Assembly (NCBI RefSeq): GCF_007859325.1
Contig: NZ_VOHK01000001.1
Coordinates: 124,001 to 188,000, forward strand
Length of the DNA stretch: 64,000 bases
Direction of reading: 5' to 3'
Source of the DNA: Luteimonas marina
Lineage (GTDB): Bacteria; Pseudomonadota; Gammaproteobacteria; Xanthomonadales; Xanthomonadaceae
A model generated the notes under the pieces. It saw nothing but the letters and a program-made list of their open reading frames with translations, was not told the origin of the DNA and ran no database searches. The translations under genes were made by a program, and so were the position numbers. Shown piece by piece: positions 14,879 through 27,084 of the stretch (the stretch's first letter is position 1; each line of letters starts with the position of its first letter).

Positions 14879-16204
14879 ATGCCGACCCACGACCCATCCG
14901 TTTCCACTTCGCTGCGGATCATCCCGCGCGACCAGCACCCCATCTCGCGCCGGGGCATCAGCCCCAACGCGCTGCGCGTGCTGTACCGCCTGCACGAGGC
15001 CGGGCACCGGGCCTGCCTGGTGGGCGGCGCGGTGCGCGACCTGCTGGCCGGGCAGGCGCCCAAGGACTTCGACGTCGCCACCGACGCCACGCCGGAGGAA
15101 GTCAAGCACCTGTTCCGCAACTGCCGCCTGATCGGGCGCCGCTTCCGCCTGGCGCACGTGGTGTTCGGCCGCGAGATCATCGAGGTCGCCACCTTCCGCG
15201 CCAACGTCGACGACGGCAGCGGCGACCGCCAGGTGCACGACGACGGCCGCCTGCTGCGCGACAACGTCTACGGCACGATCGAGGACGACGCGGTCCGCCG
15301 CGACTTCACCGCCAACGCGCTGTACTACGACATCGCCGACTTCTCGGTGCGCGACTACGTCGGCGGCTTCGACGACGTCAGCCACCGGGTGATGCGCCTG
15401 ATCGGCGACCCGGAGACGCGCTACCGCGAGGATCCGGTGCGCATGCTGCGCGCGGTCCGGCTGTCGGCCAAGCTCGGCTTCAACATCGCGCCCGGCTCCG
15501 CCGAGCCGCTGCCGCGGCTGGCGCCGCTGCTGTCGGAGGCCGCGCCGGCGCGATTGTTCGAGGAGTGCCTGAAGCTGTTCCTGTCCGGGCATGCGGTGGC
15601 GAGCTTCGAGGGGCTGGAGCGGCATGGCCTGCTGGCCGCGCTGTTCCCCGAGAGCGCCGCGGCGCTGGACGCCAACCGCAGCGGCGCGCTGCGGCGGATG
15701 CTGGTCGAGGGACTGCGCGGCACCGACCGGCGCGTGGCCGCCGACGAGCCGGTCTCGCCGGCGTTCCTGTTCGCGGTGCTGCTGTGGCCGGCCTACTGCC
15801 GTGCGCTGATGGCGCTGCAGGCGCAGGGGCTGCATACGGTGGAAGCCGAGCGCCGCGCCGCCGACCGGGTCACGCTGCACCAGCTCAATACGATCGCGCT
15901 GCCGCGCCGGTTCTCGCTGCCGATGCAGGAGATCTGGCTGATGCAGTCGCGCTTCTCGCAGCGCCAGCGCAAGCGGGTGGTGCGCACGCTGTCGCATCCG
16001 CGCTTTCGCGCGGCCTTCGATTTCCTGGTGCTGCGCCGGGCCGCATCGCCCGCGCACGAGGACGACATCGCCTTCTGGCAGGAAGCGCAGGGCAATCCGG
16101 ACGCGGCGATCGCGCACCATCCCGCCGCCGAAGGCGGCGAGGAGGCGGAGGTCCCGCGCAAGCGCCGCCGCCGTCGCCGGCGCAGCCACGCGGCCGGCGA
16201 ATGA
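14879..16204 (+). CDS. pcnB: Poly(A) polymerase I
   Basis: A 441-residue nucleotidyltransferase that adds A-tails to RNA 3' ends and so targets transcripts for decay. The signature GGAVRD is at 49-54 and the metal-binding acidic pair DFD at 63-65. The protein ends in a long Arg/Lys tract (KRRRRRRRRSH), typical of PcnB rather than of CCA-adding enzymes, and fits RNA binding. The ATGA at 16201-16204 overlaps the folK start, so the two are translationally coupled. The pcnB-folK-panB order is widespread in gammaproteobacteria. Confidence 0.95.
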   Translation: MPTHDPSVSTSLRIIPRDQHPISRRGISPNALRVLYRLHEAGHRACLVGGAVRDLLAGQAPKDFDVATDATPEEVKHLFRNCRLIGRRFRLAHVVFGREIIEVATFRANVDDGSGDRQVHDDGRLLRDNVYGTIEDDAVRRDFTANALYYDIADFSVRDYVGGFDDVSHRVMRLIGDPETRYREDPVRMLRAVRLSAKLGFNIAPGSAEPLPRLAPLLSEAAPARLFEECLKLFLSGHAVASFEGLERHGLLAALFPESAAALDANRSGALRRMLVEGLRGTDRRVAADEPVSPAFLFAVLLWPAYCRALMALQAQGLHTVEAERRAADRVTLHQLNTIALPRRFSLPMQEIWLMQSRFSQRQRKRVVRTLSHPRFRAAFDFLVLRRAASPAHEDDIAFWQEAQGNPDAAIAHHPAAEGGEEAEVPRKRRRRRRRSHAAGE

Positions 16205-16698
16205 CCCCCGTGATGTCCTGCGTCGGCCTCGGCGGCAACGTCGGGGACGTGGCGCACGCGCTGTCGCAGGCGCTGGCCGCGCTCGACACCCTGCCGCGCA
16301 CGCGCCTGCTGCGCGCGTCTCGCTTCTACCGCACCCCGGCCTGGGGGCGGCGCGAGCAGCCGGACTTCATCAATGCCGCGGCCACGCTCGAAACCGCGCT
16401 GTCCGCGCGCGAACTGCTCGACGGCCTGCTCGACATCGAGCGGCGCTTCGGGCGCGAGCGCGCCGCCGACGGCAGCGACCGCTGGGGCCCGCGCACGCTC
16501 GACCTCGACCTGCTGCTGCACGGTGGTGCGGTGATCGACGAGCCGGGACTGCGGGTGCCGCACCCGCACCTGCACGAGCGCGCGTTCGCGCTGCTGCCGC
16601 TGGCCGACATCGCCCTCGACGCGGTCATCCCCGGCGTCGGCACCGTCGCGCAGGCGCTGGCGGCGTTGGATGCCGGCGGCATCGAAGCGCTACCCTAG
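16201..16698 (+). CDS. folK: 6-hydroxymethyl-7,8-dihydropterin pyrophosphokinase (HPPK)
   Basis: A 165-residue kinase that transfers pyrophosphate from ATP to hydroxymethyl-dihydropterin in folate synthesis. The family signature [13 protein letters not shown] is at 93-105 and contains the two Mg-binding aspartates. The N-terminal GLGGNVGD loop is also present. The start overlaps the pcnB stop by 4 bases. panB begins 4 bases after the stop. Confidence 0.95.
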   Translation: MTPVMSCVGLGGNVGDVAHALSQALAALDTLPRTRLLRASRFYRTPAWGRREQPDFINAAATLETALSARELLDGLLDIERRFGRERAADGSDRWGPRTLDLDLLLHGGAVIDEPGLRVPHPHLHERAFALLPLADIALDAVIPGVGTVAQALAALDAGGIEALP

Positions 16699-16702
16699 CG
16701 TC

Positions 16703-17521
16703 ATGAGCACGCCCGCGCCGCTGAAACCCGTGACCGTCCCCGACCTCGCGCAGGCGCGGCGGGAGGGCCGGCGCCTGGCGATGCTGACCGCCTACGACGC
16801 CGGCTTCGCGCGCGTGTTCGACGCCAACGGCGCCGACATCATTCTCGTCGGCGATTCGCTGGGTATGGTGGTGCAGGGGCACGATTCGACCCTGCCGGTC
16901 ACGGTCGACGACATCGCCTACCACGTGCGCGCGGTGGCGAAGGGCCTGCGCCGCGCGCTGCTGCTGGCCGACCTGCCGTTCCAGGCCGACGCGACGCCCG
17001 AACGCGCGCTGGAGGCCTCGACGCGCCTGCTGCAGGCGGGCGCGGGCATGGTCAAGCTCGAAGGCGCCGGCCCGCACAAGCTGGCCGCGATCCGCTTCCT
17101 CGCCGCGCGCGAGATTCCGGTGTCCGCGCACCTGGGCCTGACGCCGCAGTCGGTGCTGCGCTTCGGCGGCTACAGGGTGCAGGGGCGCGAGGCCGCGGCG
17201 GCGGCGCAGCTGCGCGCCGATGCGCTCGCGGTCGCCGAGGCGGGGGCCTCGCTGCTGGTGCTCGAATGCGTGCCGTCCGCGCTCGCGGCGGACATCACGC
17301 AAGCCTCGCCGATCCCGACCATCGGTATCGGCGCCGGCCCGCACTGCGACGGCCAGGTGCTGGTGCTGCACGACGTGCTCGGCCTCGACACCGGCCACCG
17401 GCGGCCGAAGTTCGTCAAGGATTTCCTCGCCGAGGGCGGCTCGGTCGCCGGCGCGGTGCGTGCCTACGTCGAGGCGGTGCGCGACGGCAGCTTCCCGGGC
17501 GCGGAACACGCCTACGACTGA
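16703..17521 (+). CDS. panB: 3-methyl-2-oxobutanoate hydroxymethyltransferase
   Basis: The first step of pantothenate synthesis: transfers a hydroxymethyl group from methylene-THF to ketoisovalerate, giving ketopantoate. The 272-residue protein keeps the Mg ligands D51 (LVGDSLG), D90 (LLADLPF) and E120 (MVKLEGAG). The ATG at 16703 is 4 bases after the folK stop. panC follows after 12 bases. The folate enzyme FolK upstream and this folate-using enzyme thus share a transcript. Confidence 0.96.
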   Translation: MSTPAPLKPVTVPDLAQARREGRRLAMLTAYDAGFARVFDANGADIILVGDSLGMVVQGHDSTLPVTVDDIAYHVRAVAKGLRRALLLADLPFQADATPERALEASTRLLQAGAGMVKLEGAGPHKLAAIRFLAAREIPVSAHLGLTPQSVLRFGGYRVQGREAAAAAQLRADALAVAEAGASLLVLECVPSALAADITQASPIPTIGIGAGPHCDGQVLVLHDVLGLDTGHRRPKFVKDFLAEGGSVAGAVRAYVEAVRDGSFPGAEHAYD

Positions 17522-17533
17522 TCGCGGCCGGCC

Positions 17534-18388
17534 ATGATCGACATCCTCGAGACCCTCGACGCCCTGCGCGCGCGCGTGGCGGGCTGGAAGCGCGAAGGCC
17601 TGCGCGTGGCCCTGGTGCCGACGATGGGCAACCTGCACGCCGGGCATTACTCGCTGGTGGAACTGGCGCGAGGACATGCCGACCGCGTGGTCGCCAGCGT
17701 GTTCGTCAACCCGACCCAGTTCGGGCCGAACGAGGATTTCGCGCGCTACCCGCGCACGCCGGAAGCCGACGCGGCCGGGCTCGAGGCCGCGGGCTGCGAC
17801 GCGCTGTGGCTGCCGTCGGTGGAGACGATGTATCCCTACGGTGCCGAGAACGCCGTGCGCATGCGCGTGCCGGGCATCACCGACGTGCTCGACGGTGCGC
17901 ATCGTCCCGGCCACTTCGACGGGGTGGCGACGGTGGTGTCGCGGCTGTTCAACCAGGTGCAGCCGGACGTGGCCGCGTTCGGACGCAAGGACTACCAGCA
18001 GCTCGCGGTGATCCGTTACCTCGTGCGCGACCTCGCCTTCCCGGTCGAACTGCTTGCCGGTGAAACCAGACGCGAGGCCGACGGGCTGGCGATGAGTTCG
18101 CGCAACCAGTACCTCGACGCCGCGGAGCGCGCGACCGCGCCGGAGATCCATCGCACGCTGCTGGCGATGCGCGATGCGATCGGTGCGGGCACGCCGATCG
18201 ACAGGGTGGAGGCCCGGGCCAGCGAGCGCCTCGCGGCGGCTGGCTTCTCGGTGGACTACGCGGTGGTCCGCACGCCCGCGCTGGAAGCGGCCGGAAACGA
18301 TTTCGACGGCCCGCTGGTGGCACTGGTCGCCGTCCGCCTTGGCCGCACCCGGCTGATCGACAACCTGGACATCCCGCGGACCGGCTGA
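17534..18388 (+). CDS. panC: Pantothenate synthetase
   Basis: A 284-residue ligase that joins pantoate and beta-alanine via a pantoyl-adenylate. It belongs to the HIGH nucleotidyltransferases: [13 protein letters not shown] at 29-41 holds the HAGH motif at 35-38, and MSSRNQYL is the KMSKS-like loop. [13 protein letters not shown] is also diagnostic. It lies 12 bases after panB. panD follows after 89 bases and supplies its beta-alanine. Confidence 0.96.
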   Translation: MIDILETLDALRARVAGWKREGLRVALVPTMGNLHAGHYSLVELARGHADRVVASVFVNPTQFGPNEDFARYPRTPEADAAGLEAAGCDALWLPSVETMYPYGAENAVRMRVPGITDVLDGAHRPGHFDGVATVVSRLFNQVQPDVAAFGRKDYQQLAVIRYLVRDLAFPVELLAGETRREADGLAMSSRNQYLDAAERATAPEIHRTLLAMRDAIGAGTPIDRVEARASERLAAAGFSVDYAVVRTPALEAAGNDFDGPLVALVAVRLGRTRLIDNLDIPRTG

Positions 18389-18477
18389 ACCGCGGCCGGG
18401 GTCATGTTGCGATGCAGAAAACCGGGCCTATACTGCGCTTCTCGCAAAATTCTCCCGGTTTTCCCCACGGCATCGAC

Positions 18478-18858
18478 ATGCAACTGACCCTGCTCAAGGC
18501 CAAGATCCACCGTGCGACGGTGACCCATTCCGAGCTGCACTACGAAGGCTCGTGCGCGATCGACGAGCGCCTGCTGGAGCTGTCCGGCATCCGCGAGTAC
18601 GAGCGGATCGAGATCTACAACGTCAACAATGGCGAACGCTTCGCGACCTATGCCATCCGTGGCGAGGCCGGCAGCGGCGTGATCTCGGTCAACGGCGCCG
18701 CCGCGCACAAGGCCCGGCCCGGCGACCTGGTCATCATCTGCGCCTACGGTACCTGCGAGGAAGCCGAGGCCGCGCGCTTCAAGCCGACGCTGGTCTACGT
18801 CGACCAGCAGAACCGGATGACGCACACCAATACCGCCATTCCGGCACAGGCGGCCTGA
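18478..18858 (+). CDS. panD: Aspartate 1-decarboxylase (proenzyme)
   Basis: Makes beta-alanine from aspartate with a pyruvoyl cofactor created by self-cleavage. The cleavage site is G24-S25 ([10 protein letters not shown]). The 126-residue length is normal. The start [16 protein letters not shown] at 18478 is the conserved one; an upstream in-frame ATG (18412) would add an unlikely leader. pgi starts 1 base after the stop. Expression with panB and panC is expected. Confidence 0.97.
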   Translation: MQLTLLKAKIHRATVTHSELHYEGSCAIDERLLELSGIREYERIEIYNVNNGERFATYAIRGEAGSGVISVNGAAAHKARPGDLVIICAYGTCEEAEAARFKPTLVYVDQQNRMTHTNTAIPAQAA

Positions 18859-18859
18859 G

Positions 18860-20365
18860 GTGCCGGCGGGACTTGCCGGACTGCGCGGACACGCCCGGCG
18901 CCTGCAGGAAGTGCCGATTTCCTCGCTGCTGCGCAGCGAGGCCGATCGCGCCGCCACGCTGGCGCTGCGGGTCGGCCCGCTGTACGCGAACTTCGCGCGC
19001 CAGCGCTACGACGCGCAGGCGCTCGATGCGCTGTTCGCGCTCGCGGAGACGGCGGGTTTCGCGGCGGCGATGCGCCGGCTGGTCGACGGCGAGACCGTCA
19101 ACACCACAGAAGGCCGCGCCGCCCTGCATACCGCGCTGCGCGGCGAGGCCTCGGATGCACCGTTGGCGCGCGAATGCGCCGCGCAGGCGCGCGAGGCGCG
19201 CAAGCGCATGGCGGCGATGATCGACGCGCTGGCGAAAAGCGACGTCACCGACATCGTCAGCGTTGGCATCGGCGGCTCCGACCTTGGACCGCGCCTGGTC
19301 GCGGACGCGCTGGCGCTGCCCGGCGCGCGCTTGCGCGTGCACTTCCTGTCGAACGTCGACGGCAACGCCGCCCGGCGCACGCTGGCGGGCCTGGATCCGG
19401 CGAAGACCGCTGCGATCCTGATCTCCAAGACCTTCGGTACCCAGGAAACCCTGCTCAACGGCGGCATCGTGCGCGAGTGGCTGGGCGACGACGCACGGGT
19501 GTACGGCGTCAGCGCCAACGTCGAGCGGGCCGCCGCCTTCGGCATCGCGCCCGAGCGCATCCTGCCGATGTGGGACTGGGTCGGCGGGCGCTATTCGCTG
19601 TGGTCGGCGGTCGGCTTCCCGATCGCGCTGGCGATCGGCATGGACCGCTTCGAGGCACTGCTGGCCGGCGCCGCCGAACTCGATGCGCATGCGGTCACCG
19701 CCGCGCCGCGCGAAAACCTCGCCTTCCTGCATGCGCTGACCGCGCTGTGGAACCGCAACGCGCTCGGCCTCGCCACCCAGGCGGTGCTGCCCTACGACGA
19801 GCGCCTGAAGCTGCTGCCGAACTACCTGCAGCAGCTGGTGATGGAAAGCCTCGGCAAGTCGGCCCGGCTCGACGGCGCGCCGCTCGACGAGCAGACCGTG
19901 CCGGTGTGGTGGGGCGGCCCCGGCACCGACACCCAGCACAGCTTCTTCCAGGCGCTGCACCAGGGCACCCAGGTGGTGCCGGCGGACTTCATCGGCGTGG
20001 TCAACAGCGAGGACGGCCACGCCGAAAACCATCGCGCCCTGCTGGCGAACCTGCTGGCGCAGACCGAGGCGCTGGCGAACGGCCAGGCCAGCGACGATCC
20101 GCACCGCGCCTACGCCGGCAACCGCCCGAGCACGCTGCTCCTGCTCGACGCGCTGACGCCGCGCTCGCTCGGCGCGCTGATCGCGCTGTACGAGCACAGC
20201 GTCTACCTGCAGTCGGTGGCGTGGGGCATCAACGCCTTCGACCAGTTCGGCGTCGAACTGGGCAAGCAGGTGGCGAACAGGCTGCTGCCGGCGCTGGAGG
20301 GCGGGGCGGAGGTGGACGATCCGGTGACGCGTGCGCTGCTGGCGGAGCTGAAGGCGCGTTCTTGA
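18860..20365 (+). CDS. pgi: Glucose-6-phosphate isomerase, with atypical active-site motif
   Basis: Interconverts glucose-6-P and fructose-6-P. The 501-residue protein has the sugar-phosphate loop [11 protein letters not shown] (134-143), the signature [14 protein letters not shown], HxxLL near ENHRALL, and the C-terminal [11 protein letters not shown] with the active-site lysine. The usual GEPGTNGQH segment reads GGPGTDTQH, so the catalytic Glu position is Gly353. This may be a lineage feature. The GTG start is 1 base after panD, which suggests coupling. A REP-like doublet follows the stop. Confidence 0.93.
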   Translation: MPAGLAGLRGHARRLQEVPISSLLRSEADRAATLALRVGPLYANFARQRYDAQALDALFALAETAGFAAAMRRLVDGETVNTTEGRAALHTALRGEASDAPLARECAAQAREARKRMAAMIDALAKSDVTDIVSVGIGGSDLGPRLVADALALPGARLRVHFLSNVDGNAARRTLAGLDPAKTAAILISKTFGTQETLLNGGIVREWLGDDARVYGVSANVERAAAFGIAPERILPMWDWVGGRYSLWSAVGFPIALAIGMDRFEALLAGAAELDAHAVTAAPRENLAFLHALTALWNRNALGLATQAVLPYDERLKLLPNYLQQLVMESLGKSARLDGAPLDEQTVPVWWGGPGTDTQHSFFQALHQGTQVVPADFIGVVNSEDGHAENHRALLANLLAQTEALANGQASDDPHRAYAGNRPSTLLLLDALTPRSLGALIALYEHSVYLQSVAWGINAFDQFGVELGKQVANRLLPALEGGAEVDDPVTRALLAELKARS

Positions 20366-20403
20366 GCTGCGTCCTCATGGAGTGAAGCCGCAGAATTTCC
20401 AGT

Positions 20404-20506
20404 CGTCATTCCGGCGAAAGCCGGAATCCATTTTGCTGTTGATTCCTTTCAGGGTAGGAACACAAGGCCAACGTCAAAATGGATTGCGGCTTTCGCCGGA
20501 ATGACG
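20404..20506. repeat. REP-like doublet, CGTCATTCC family (copy A3)
   Basis: Inverted arms 20404-20435 and 20475-20506 lie between the converging ends of pgi and queG, 38 bases after the pgi stop. The right arm has one mismatch (GATTGCGG). Confidence 0.85.
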
Positions 20507-20522
20507 AGGCTCATGTCCCGCG

Positions 20523-21602
20523 TCACGTTCGGGCTTCGTGGCGACGCAGCGCCCATTCGACATGCTCGCGTACGACCGGATCGGCCGCATCGCTTCGCGA
20601 CCGCAGCGCGGCGACAACCTCCGGCGACGTCGGCGCATTGCCCAGCGCCACGGCGATGTTGCGCAGCCAGCGCGAATGGCCGCTGCGGCGGATCGGCGAG
20701 CCCTCGGTGCGCTGCAGGAATTCGTCCTCGCTCCACGCGAACAGCTCGGCCAGCGTGGCCTGGTCCAGATTGTTGCGGGCGCGGAAATCCGGCTCGTCGG
20801 TGCGCCTGGCGAACTTGTTCCAGGGGCATACCAGCTGGCAGTCGTCGCAGCCGAAGATGCGGTTGCCGATCAGCGGGCGCAGTGCCTCGTCGATGCTGCC
20901 TTCGTGCTCGATCGTGAGGTAGGAGATGCAGCGTCGCGCGTCGAGCCGGTGCGGCGCGACGATCGCCTGCGTCGGGCAGACGTCGATGCAGCGCACGCAG
21001 GTGCCGCAGTGCGCGCTGGCGGGCGGGTCGACCGGCAGCGGCAGGTCGACGTAGATCTCGCCGAGGAAGAACCACGAGCCGCCGTCGCGGTCGATCAGGC
21101 AAGTGTGCTTGCCGATCCAGCCGAGCCCGGCGTTGCGCGCCAGCGCGCGTTCGAGCACCGGCGCCGAGTCGACGAACACGCGATGGCCGAACGGGCCGAC
21201 CTCGGCGGCGACGCGATCGGCGAGCTTCTGCAGGCGGTGGCGCATCAGCTTGTGGTAGTCGCGGCCGAGCGCGTAGCGCGCGACGTAGGCGCGTTCGCCG
21301 TCGTCGAGCGTGCGCCAGGCCTGGTCCGGGTCCTGGCCGTAGTCCAGTCCGACCGAAATCACGCGCAGCGTGCCGGGCACCAGTTCCTGCGGCCGCGAGC
21401 GCTTGTCGCCGTGCCGCGCCATCCAGTCCATCGTCCCGTACAGGCCCTGCGCCAGCCAGGTGCGCAGGAAGGCCTCGTCCTCGCCCAGTTCGACGCCGGC
21501 GATGCCGCAGCGCCCGAAGCCGGCTTCGCGCGCCAGCGCCTTGATGCGCAGGGCGAGCGTGGCCGGGTCGGGGAGGCGGGCGCGGGCGGCGGGCGTCGAC
21601 AC
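20523..21602 (-). CDS. queG: Epoxyqueuosine reductase
   Basis: The last step of queuosine synthesis in tRNA: a cobalamin-dependent Fe-S enzyme that reduces epoxyqueuosine. The 359-residue protein has the catalytic-type Asp D145 (FVDSAP) and two [4Fe-4S] sites: C199, C202, C205, C209, and C252, C255, C259 with a C225 ligand. The tail has HEAT-like helices. It is divergent from nnrED with only 23 bases between starts, an arrangement typical of proteobacteria (queG|nnrE-tsaE). Confidence 0.96.
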   Translation of the reverse strand: MSTPAARARLPDPATLALRIKALAREAGFGRCGIAGVELGEDEAFLRTWLAQGLYGTMDWMARHGDKRSRPQELVPGTLRVISVGLDYGQDPDQAWRTLDDGERAYVARYALGRDYHKLMRHRLQKLADRVAAEVGPFGHRVFVDSAPVLERALARNAGLGWIGKHTCLIDRDGGSWFFLGEIYVDLPLPVDPPASAHCGTCVRCIDVCPTQAIVAPHRLDARRCISYLTIEHEGSIDEALRPLIGNRIFGCDDCQLVCPWNKFARRTDEPDFRARNNLDQATLAELFAWSEDEFLQRTEGSPIRRSGHSRWLRNIAVALGNAPTSPEVVAALRSRSDAADPVVREHVEWALRRHEART

Positions 21603-21625
21603 GGCCGAAGTATAGAATCCGCGCG

Positions 21626-23121
<1,496 letters not shown>

Positions 23122-23125
<4 letters not shown>

Positions 23126-23610
23126 CCCCGCGGCACCTGCCCGACGAAACCGCGACAATCGCGCTGGCCGGGGAACTCGCACGCAGCGCGCCCGCGCGCG
23201 CCGTGGTCTACCTGCAGGGCGACCTCGGCGCCGGCAAATCGACGCTCGCCCGCGCATGGCTGCGCGCGCTGGGCGTGACCGGCACCGTCCGCAGCCCGAC
23301 CTACACCCTGGTCGAACGCTACCCGCTGGCCGCCGGGGGCGAGGCCCTGCACCTCGACCTGTACCGCATCGGCGACGCCGGCGAGCTGGAGTTCCTGGGG
23401 CTGGACGACAGCGACGCGGTCCTGTGGCTGGTGGAATGGCCCGAGCGCGGCACGGGCGGTCTGCCCGCGCCCGACCTGCATGTGCGGCTCGCGGTGGCCG
23501 GGACGGGCCGCGAGGCCACCCTGGAATCCGCCAGCGAGGCGGGCCTGGCCTGGCTGGAGGCGCTCGGGGTCGGGGCCCAGTTGCGTCCGACACCTGAACC
23601 GAACCCATAG
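23122..23610 (+). CDS. tsaE: tRNA threonylcarbamoyladenosine synthesis ATPase TsaE
   Basis: The ATPase partner of TsaB and TsaD in t6A37 formation. The 162-residue protein has the P-loop GDLGAGKST at 33-41, the switch-like SPTYTLVERY, and the family ending VEWPERG. The GTG start overlaps the nnrED stop, so translation is coupled. amiC follows 75 bases later, the usual order nnrE-tsaE-amiB/C-mutL. Confidence 0.95.
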
Positions 23611-23685
23611 GAAAGGTCGGCAGGTGGCCGATTTGAAAGGGAAAGTGCGTTGCAAATCACAGTCATCGGTGATTGACTAGACGCC

Positions 23686-25188
23686 ATGCGCACCCGGGGG
23701 ATCAACGTCCAACAGATTCTGCTCGGCCTCGCCCTGCTGGCGGCGCTGGTCTGGAATCTCGCGCACGCGGCCGAAATCCGGGCCGTGCAGCTCGACAGCG
23801 GGCCCACCGGGACCCGGGCCGAGCTGCGGGTCGACCGGGAGGCCGAATTCCGCCTGATCTCGCTGCAGAACCCGCACCGGCTGGTGGTGGACCTCCCCGG
23901 CAGCAGCCTGGCCGCGCGCATCGCGCTGCCGCCCCCCGAGGGCGTGGTGAAGACGGTGCGCAGCGGCAAGCCGGAGCCGGGGACCACCCGCATCGTGTTC
24001 GATCTCGCCGCCCCCGTGGTGGCGCTGAAGCCGCGCTACGAGACCGGCCCGCAGGGCACGCGCCTGGTGATCGAGTGGCCGGGCGACGGCCAGGGCGATC
24101 CGATCGCGCAGATCATCGCCGCGACGACGACGGTCGCGCCCGCGCAGGCGGAGACTTCTTCCGCGCCGTCCGCGGTTGCGCCCGCCGCAACGGCGCAGGA
24201 CCCCGCCGTCGCGTCCGCTGCCGCAACCTCGCGCCTCGTCGCCGAAATGCGGGCCACGCAGGCGCCCGCGACCTCGCAGGTATCGAATCCGGCATCGCCG
24301 CCGCAGCCGCAGTCAACGAACGATCCGTCGTTGCCGCGAGCGGTGCCGTCTACTTCCCCGCCGGCGGCGCCCGCCGTGGCCGCGACGCCGGCACCGCCAC
24401 CGCCCGCGACCCGCACCATCACCGCCGGCACCCGCCCGCTGGTGATCGCGATCGACGCCGGCCACGGCGGCCAGGATCCCGGCGCGATCGGCCCGTCGGG
24501 CAAGCGCGAGAAGGACATCACGCTCGCGATCGCGCGCGAACTCGCGCGCCAGGTCAACGCCACGCCCGGACTGCGCGCGCACCTGGTGCGCGACAAGGAC
24601 GTGTTCATCCCGTTGAACAACCGCGCCCGCATCGCGCGCGACGCGAAGGCGGACATGTTCATCTCGATCCATGCCGACGCCGCCGAGAACCGCAACGCCA
24701 AGGGTTCGTCGGTGTACGTGCTGTCGCTGCGCGGCGCCTCGTCGCAGCGCGCGCGCTGGCTGGCGGACAAGGAGAACGCGGCCGACCTGATCGGCGGCGT
24801 GCGTACTTCGTCCAACGACAACGTGCTCACCAGCGTCCTGCTCGACCTCACCCAGAGCGGGCAGATGAAGGCGTCCGAGGATGCGGGCAACCACATCCTG
24901 TCCGGCCTCAAGCGCATCGGCAACAACCACAAGCCGCACATCGAGCGTGCGAACTTCGCCGTGCTGCGCACCTCCGACATGCCGGCGATGCTTGTGGAGA
25001 CCGCGTTCCTGTCCAACCCGGACGAGGAAAAGCGCCTGATCGACCCGAAGTTCCAGGGCACGGTGGCGCGCGCGATCCTCGACGGCGTGCACACCTACTT
25101 CTCCAGCCAGCCGCCCCCGGGCACGCTGTATGCAGCGCGCGCCGCCGGCGACCGTGTGGCGATGGGCGGTGCGGGCGGCAGTCCCTAG
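23686..25188 (+). CDS. amiC: N-acetylmuramoyl-L-alanine amidase (AmiC/AmiB type)
   Basis: A 500-residue periplasmic zinc amidase that cleaves septal peptidoglycan. It has a signal peptide (to about A29), an AMIN domain at 30-132, an Ala/Pro-rich linker at 145-245 and an Amidase_3 domain at 252-480. The zinc and catalytic residues are H260 (DAGHGG), E275 (KREKD), H329 (SIHAD) and E438 (VETAF). The insert between H329 and E438 probably is the autoinhibitory helix relieved by EnvC/NlpD-like activators. No LysM domain is present, unlike E. coli AmiB. It is followed by mutL. Confidence 0.94.
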   Translation: MRTRGINVQQILLGLALLAALVWNLAHAAEIRAVQLDSGPTGTRAELRVDREAEFRLISLQNPHRLVVDLPGSSLAARIALPPPEGVVKTVRSGKPEPGTTRIVFDLAAPVVALKPRYETGPQGTRLVIEWPGDGQGDPIAQIIAATTTVAPAQAETSSAPSAVAPAATAQDPAVASAAATSRLVAEMRATQAPATSQVSNPASPPQPQSTNDPSLPRAVPSTSPPAAPAVAATPAPPPPATRTITAGTRPLVIAIDAGHGGQDPGAIGPSGKREKDITLAIARELARQVNATPGLRAHLVRDKDVFIPLNNRARIARDAKADMFISIHADAAENRNAKGSSVYVLSLRGASSQRARWLADKENAADLIGGVRTSSNDNVLTSVLLDLTQSGQMKASEDAGNHILSGLKRIGNNHKPHIERANFAVLRTSDMPAMLVETAFLSNPDEEKRLIDPKFQGTVARAILDGVHTYFSSQPPPGTLYAARAAGDRVAMGGAGGSP

Positions 25189-25206
25189 GATCCCGAACCG
25201 CGTCCC

Positions 25207-25230
25207 GTAGGAGCGCCTTCAGGCGCGATG
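25207..25230. repeat. Single arm of GGAGCGCCTTCAGGCGC repeat
   Basis: One copy of the arm GTAGGAGCGCCTTCAGGCGCGATG lies 23 bases upstream of the mutL start, with no second arm nearby. Full doublets of this family are at 52251-52333 and, in a variant form, inside metG. Confidence 0.7.
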
Positions 25231-25253
25231 CCTTTCGCCGGTATCATGCCCAG

Positions 25254-27083
25254 GTGGCGATCCGACAGCTCCCCGACACCCTGATCAACCAGATCGCCGC
25301 CGGCGAGGTCGTGGAACGGCCCGCGTCGGTGGTCAAGGAACTGGTGGAGAACGCGCTCGATGCCGGCGCCACGCGCATCGACATCGACCTCGAAGAAGGC
25401 GGCGTGCGCTTGATCCGGGTGCGCGACGACGGCGGCGGCATGCCGGCCGGCGAACTGCCGCTGGCAGTCTCGCGCCACGCGACCAGCAAGATCGCCAGCC
25501 TCGACGATCTCGAAGCGGTCGCCACGCTAGGTTTCCGCGGCGAGGCGCTGCCTTCGATCGCCTCCGTCAGCCGCTTCCTGATCGCGACCCGGCGTGCCGC
25601 CGACGCGCACGGCGCGGCGCTCGCGGTCGACGGCGGCCGCGTCGGCGAGATCGCGCCGAAGCAGCATCCGCAGGGCACCACGGTCGAGGTGCGCGACCTG
25701 TTCTACAACGTGCCGGCGCGGCGCAAGTTCCTGCGCGCCGAGCGCACCGAACTCGGCCACGTCGAGGAATGGCTGCGCTCGCTGGCGCTGGCGCGCCCGG
25801 ACGTGGAGCTGCGCGTGTCGCACAACGGCAAGCCGTCGCGGCGCTACCGCGCGTTCGCCGAATCCGGCGGCGGCCTGTTCACCGGCGAGCGCCTGGCCGA
25901 GACCCTCGGCGAGGATTTCGCGAAGCAGGCGCTGCGCATCGAGCACGAAGGCGCAGGCCTGCGCCTGCACGGCTGGATCGCGCAGCCGTCGTACTCGCGC
26001 GCCAGCGCCGACCAGCAGTACGTCTACGTCAACGGCCGCTCGGTGCGTGACCGCAACATCGCGCACGCGGTGAAGCAGGCCTTCGCCGACGTGATGTACC
26101 ACGGCCGCCAGCCGGCCTACGTGCTGTTCCTCGAACTCGACCCGACGCGCGTCGACGTCAACGTGCACCCGGCCAAGCACGAGGTGCGCTTCCGCGACTC
26201 GCGGCTGGTGCACGACTTCGTCTACCGCACGCTGCACGACGCGCTGGCCGGCACGCGCGCCGGCCTGTCCGCCGTCGCGCCCGCGGATGCCGCCGCTGCG
26301 ATGGCGCCGGGCGTCGCGCCGGGCACGTTTCCCCAGCCGGGCGCGGTCGGCGCGGCGGTGCCCGCCTATGCCATGCCGCAGTCCGCGTCGCAGGTGCCGA
26401 TGCGGCTGGCGGTCGACGAGGCGCGCACGGCCTATGCGGCCCTGTACGCGGCCAACGAGGACCGCCCGGCGCTGCCGAGCGCCGACGAGGCCGCCGGCGT
26501 GCCGCCGCTGGGCTACGCGATCGCGCAACTGCATGGCATCTACATCCTCAGCGAGGCGGCCGACGGCCTGATCGTGGTCGACATGCACGCCGCGCACGAG
26601 CGCATCGGCTACGAACGGCTGAAGAGCGCGCACGACAGCGAGGGCCTGCGCACCCAGCCGCTGCTGGTGCCGCAGGCGGTGGCGGTGTCCGAGCGCGAGG
26701 CCGACGTCGCCGAACAGGAAGCCGCGACCCTGGCCGACCTCGGCTTTGAAGTCTCGCGCGGCGGCCCGCAGTCGCTGCTGCTGCGCAGCGTGCCGGCGCT
26801 GCTGGCCAACGGCGACACCGAGGCGCTGCTGCGCGACGTGCTCGCCGACCTGCGCGAGCACGGCGAGAGCCTGCGCGTGCGCGACAAGCGCGACGAACTG
26901 CTCTCGACCATGGCCTGCCACGGTTCCGTGCGCGCCAACCGCCGGCTGACGATTCCGGAAATGAATGCGCTGCTGCGGCAGATGGAGGCGACGGAGCGCT
27001 CCGGACAATGCAATCATGGACGACCGACCTGGGCGCATTTCCCGCTGCCCGAAATCGACCGCTGGTTCCTGAGGGGACGTTGA
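25254..27083 (+). CDS. mutL: DNA mismatch repair protein MutL (endonuclease type)
   Basis: Links mismatch recognition by MutS to strand incision. The 609-residue protein starts at a GTG ([13 protein letters not shown]). The GHKL ATPase holds [27 protein letters not shown] and [10 protein letters not shown]. The C-terminal endonuclease motifs are present: DMHA-xx-E-xxxx-E at 443-454, ACHGS at 554-558 and CNHGRP at 586-591. This fits species without MutH, where MutL itself nicks. A long Ala/Pro-rich linker separates the halves. A single repeat arm sits just upstream. A lipoprotein gene starts 1 base after the stop. Confidence 0.95.
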   Translation: MAIRQLPDTLINQIAAGEVVERPASVVKELVENALDAGATRIDIDLEEGGVRLIRVRDDGGGMPAGELPLAVSRHATSKIASLDDLEAVATLGFRGEALPSIASVSRFLIATRRAADAHGAALAVDGGRVGEIAPKQHPQGTTVEVRDLFYNVPARRKFLRAERTELGHVEEWLRSLALARPDVELRVSHNGKPSRRYRAFAESGGGLFTGERLAETLGEDFAKQALRIEHEGAGLRLHGWIAQPSYSRASADQQYVYVNGRSVRDRNIAHAVKQAFADVMYHGRQPAYVLFLELDPTRVDVNVHPAKHEVRFRDSRLVHDFVYRTLHDALAGTRAGLSAVAPADAAAAMAPGVAPGTFPQPGAVGAAVPAYAMPQSASQVPMRLAVDEARTAYAALYAANEDRPALPSADEAAGVPPLGYAIAQLHGIYILSEAADGLIVVDMHAAHERIGYERLKSAHDSEGLRTQPLLVPQAVAVSEREADVAEQEAATLADLGFEVSRGGPQSLLLRSVPALLANGDTEALLRDVLADLREHGESLRVRDKRDELLSTMACHGSVRANRRLTIPEMNALLRQMEATERSGQCNHGRPTWAHFPLPEIDRWFLRGR

Positions 27084-27084
27084 G

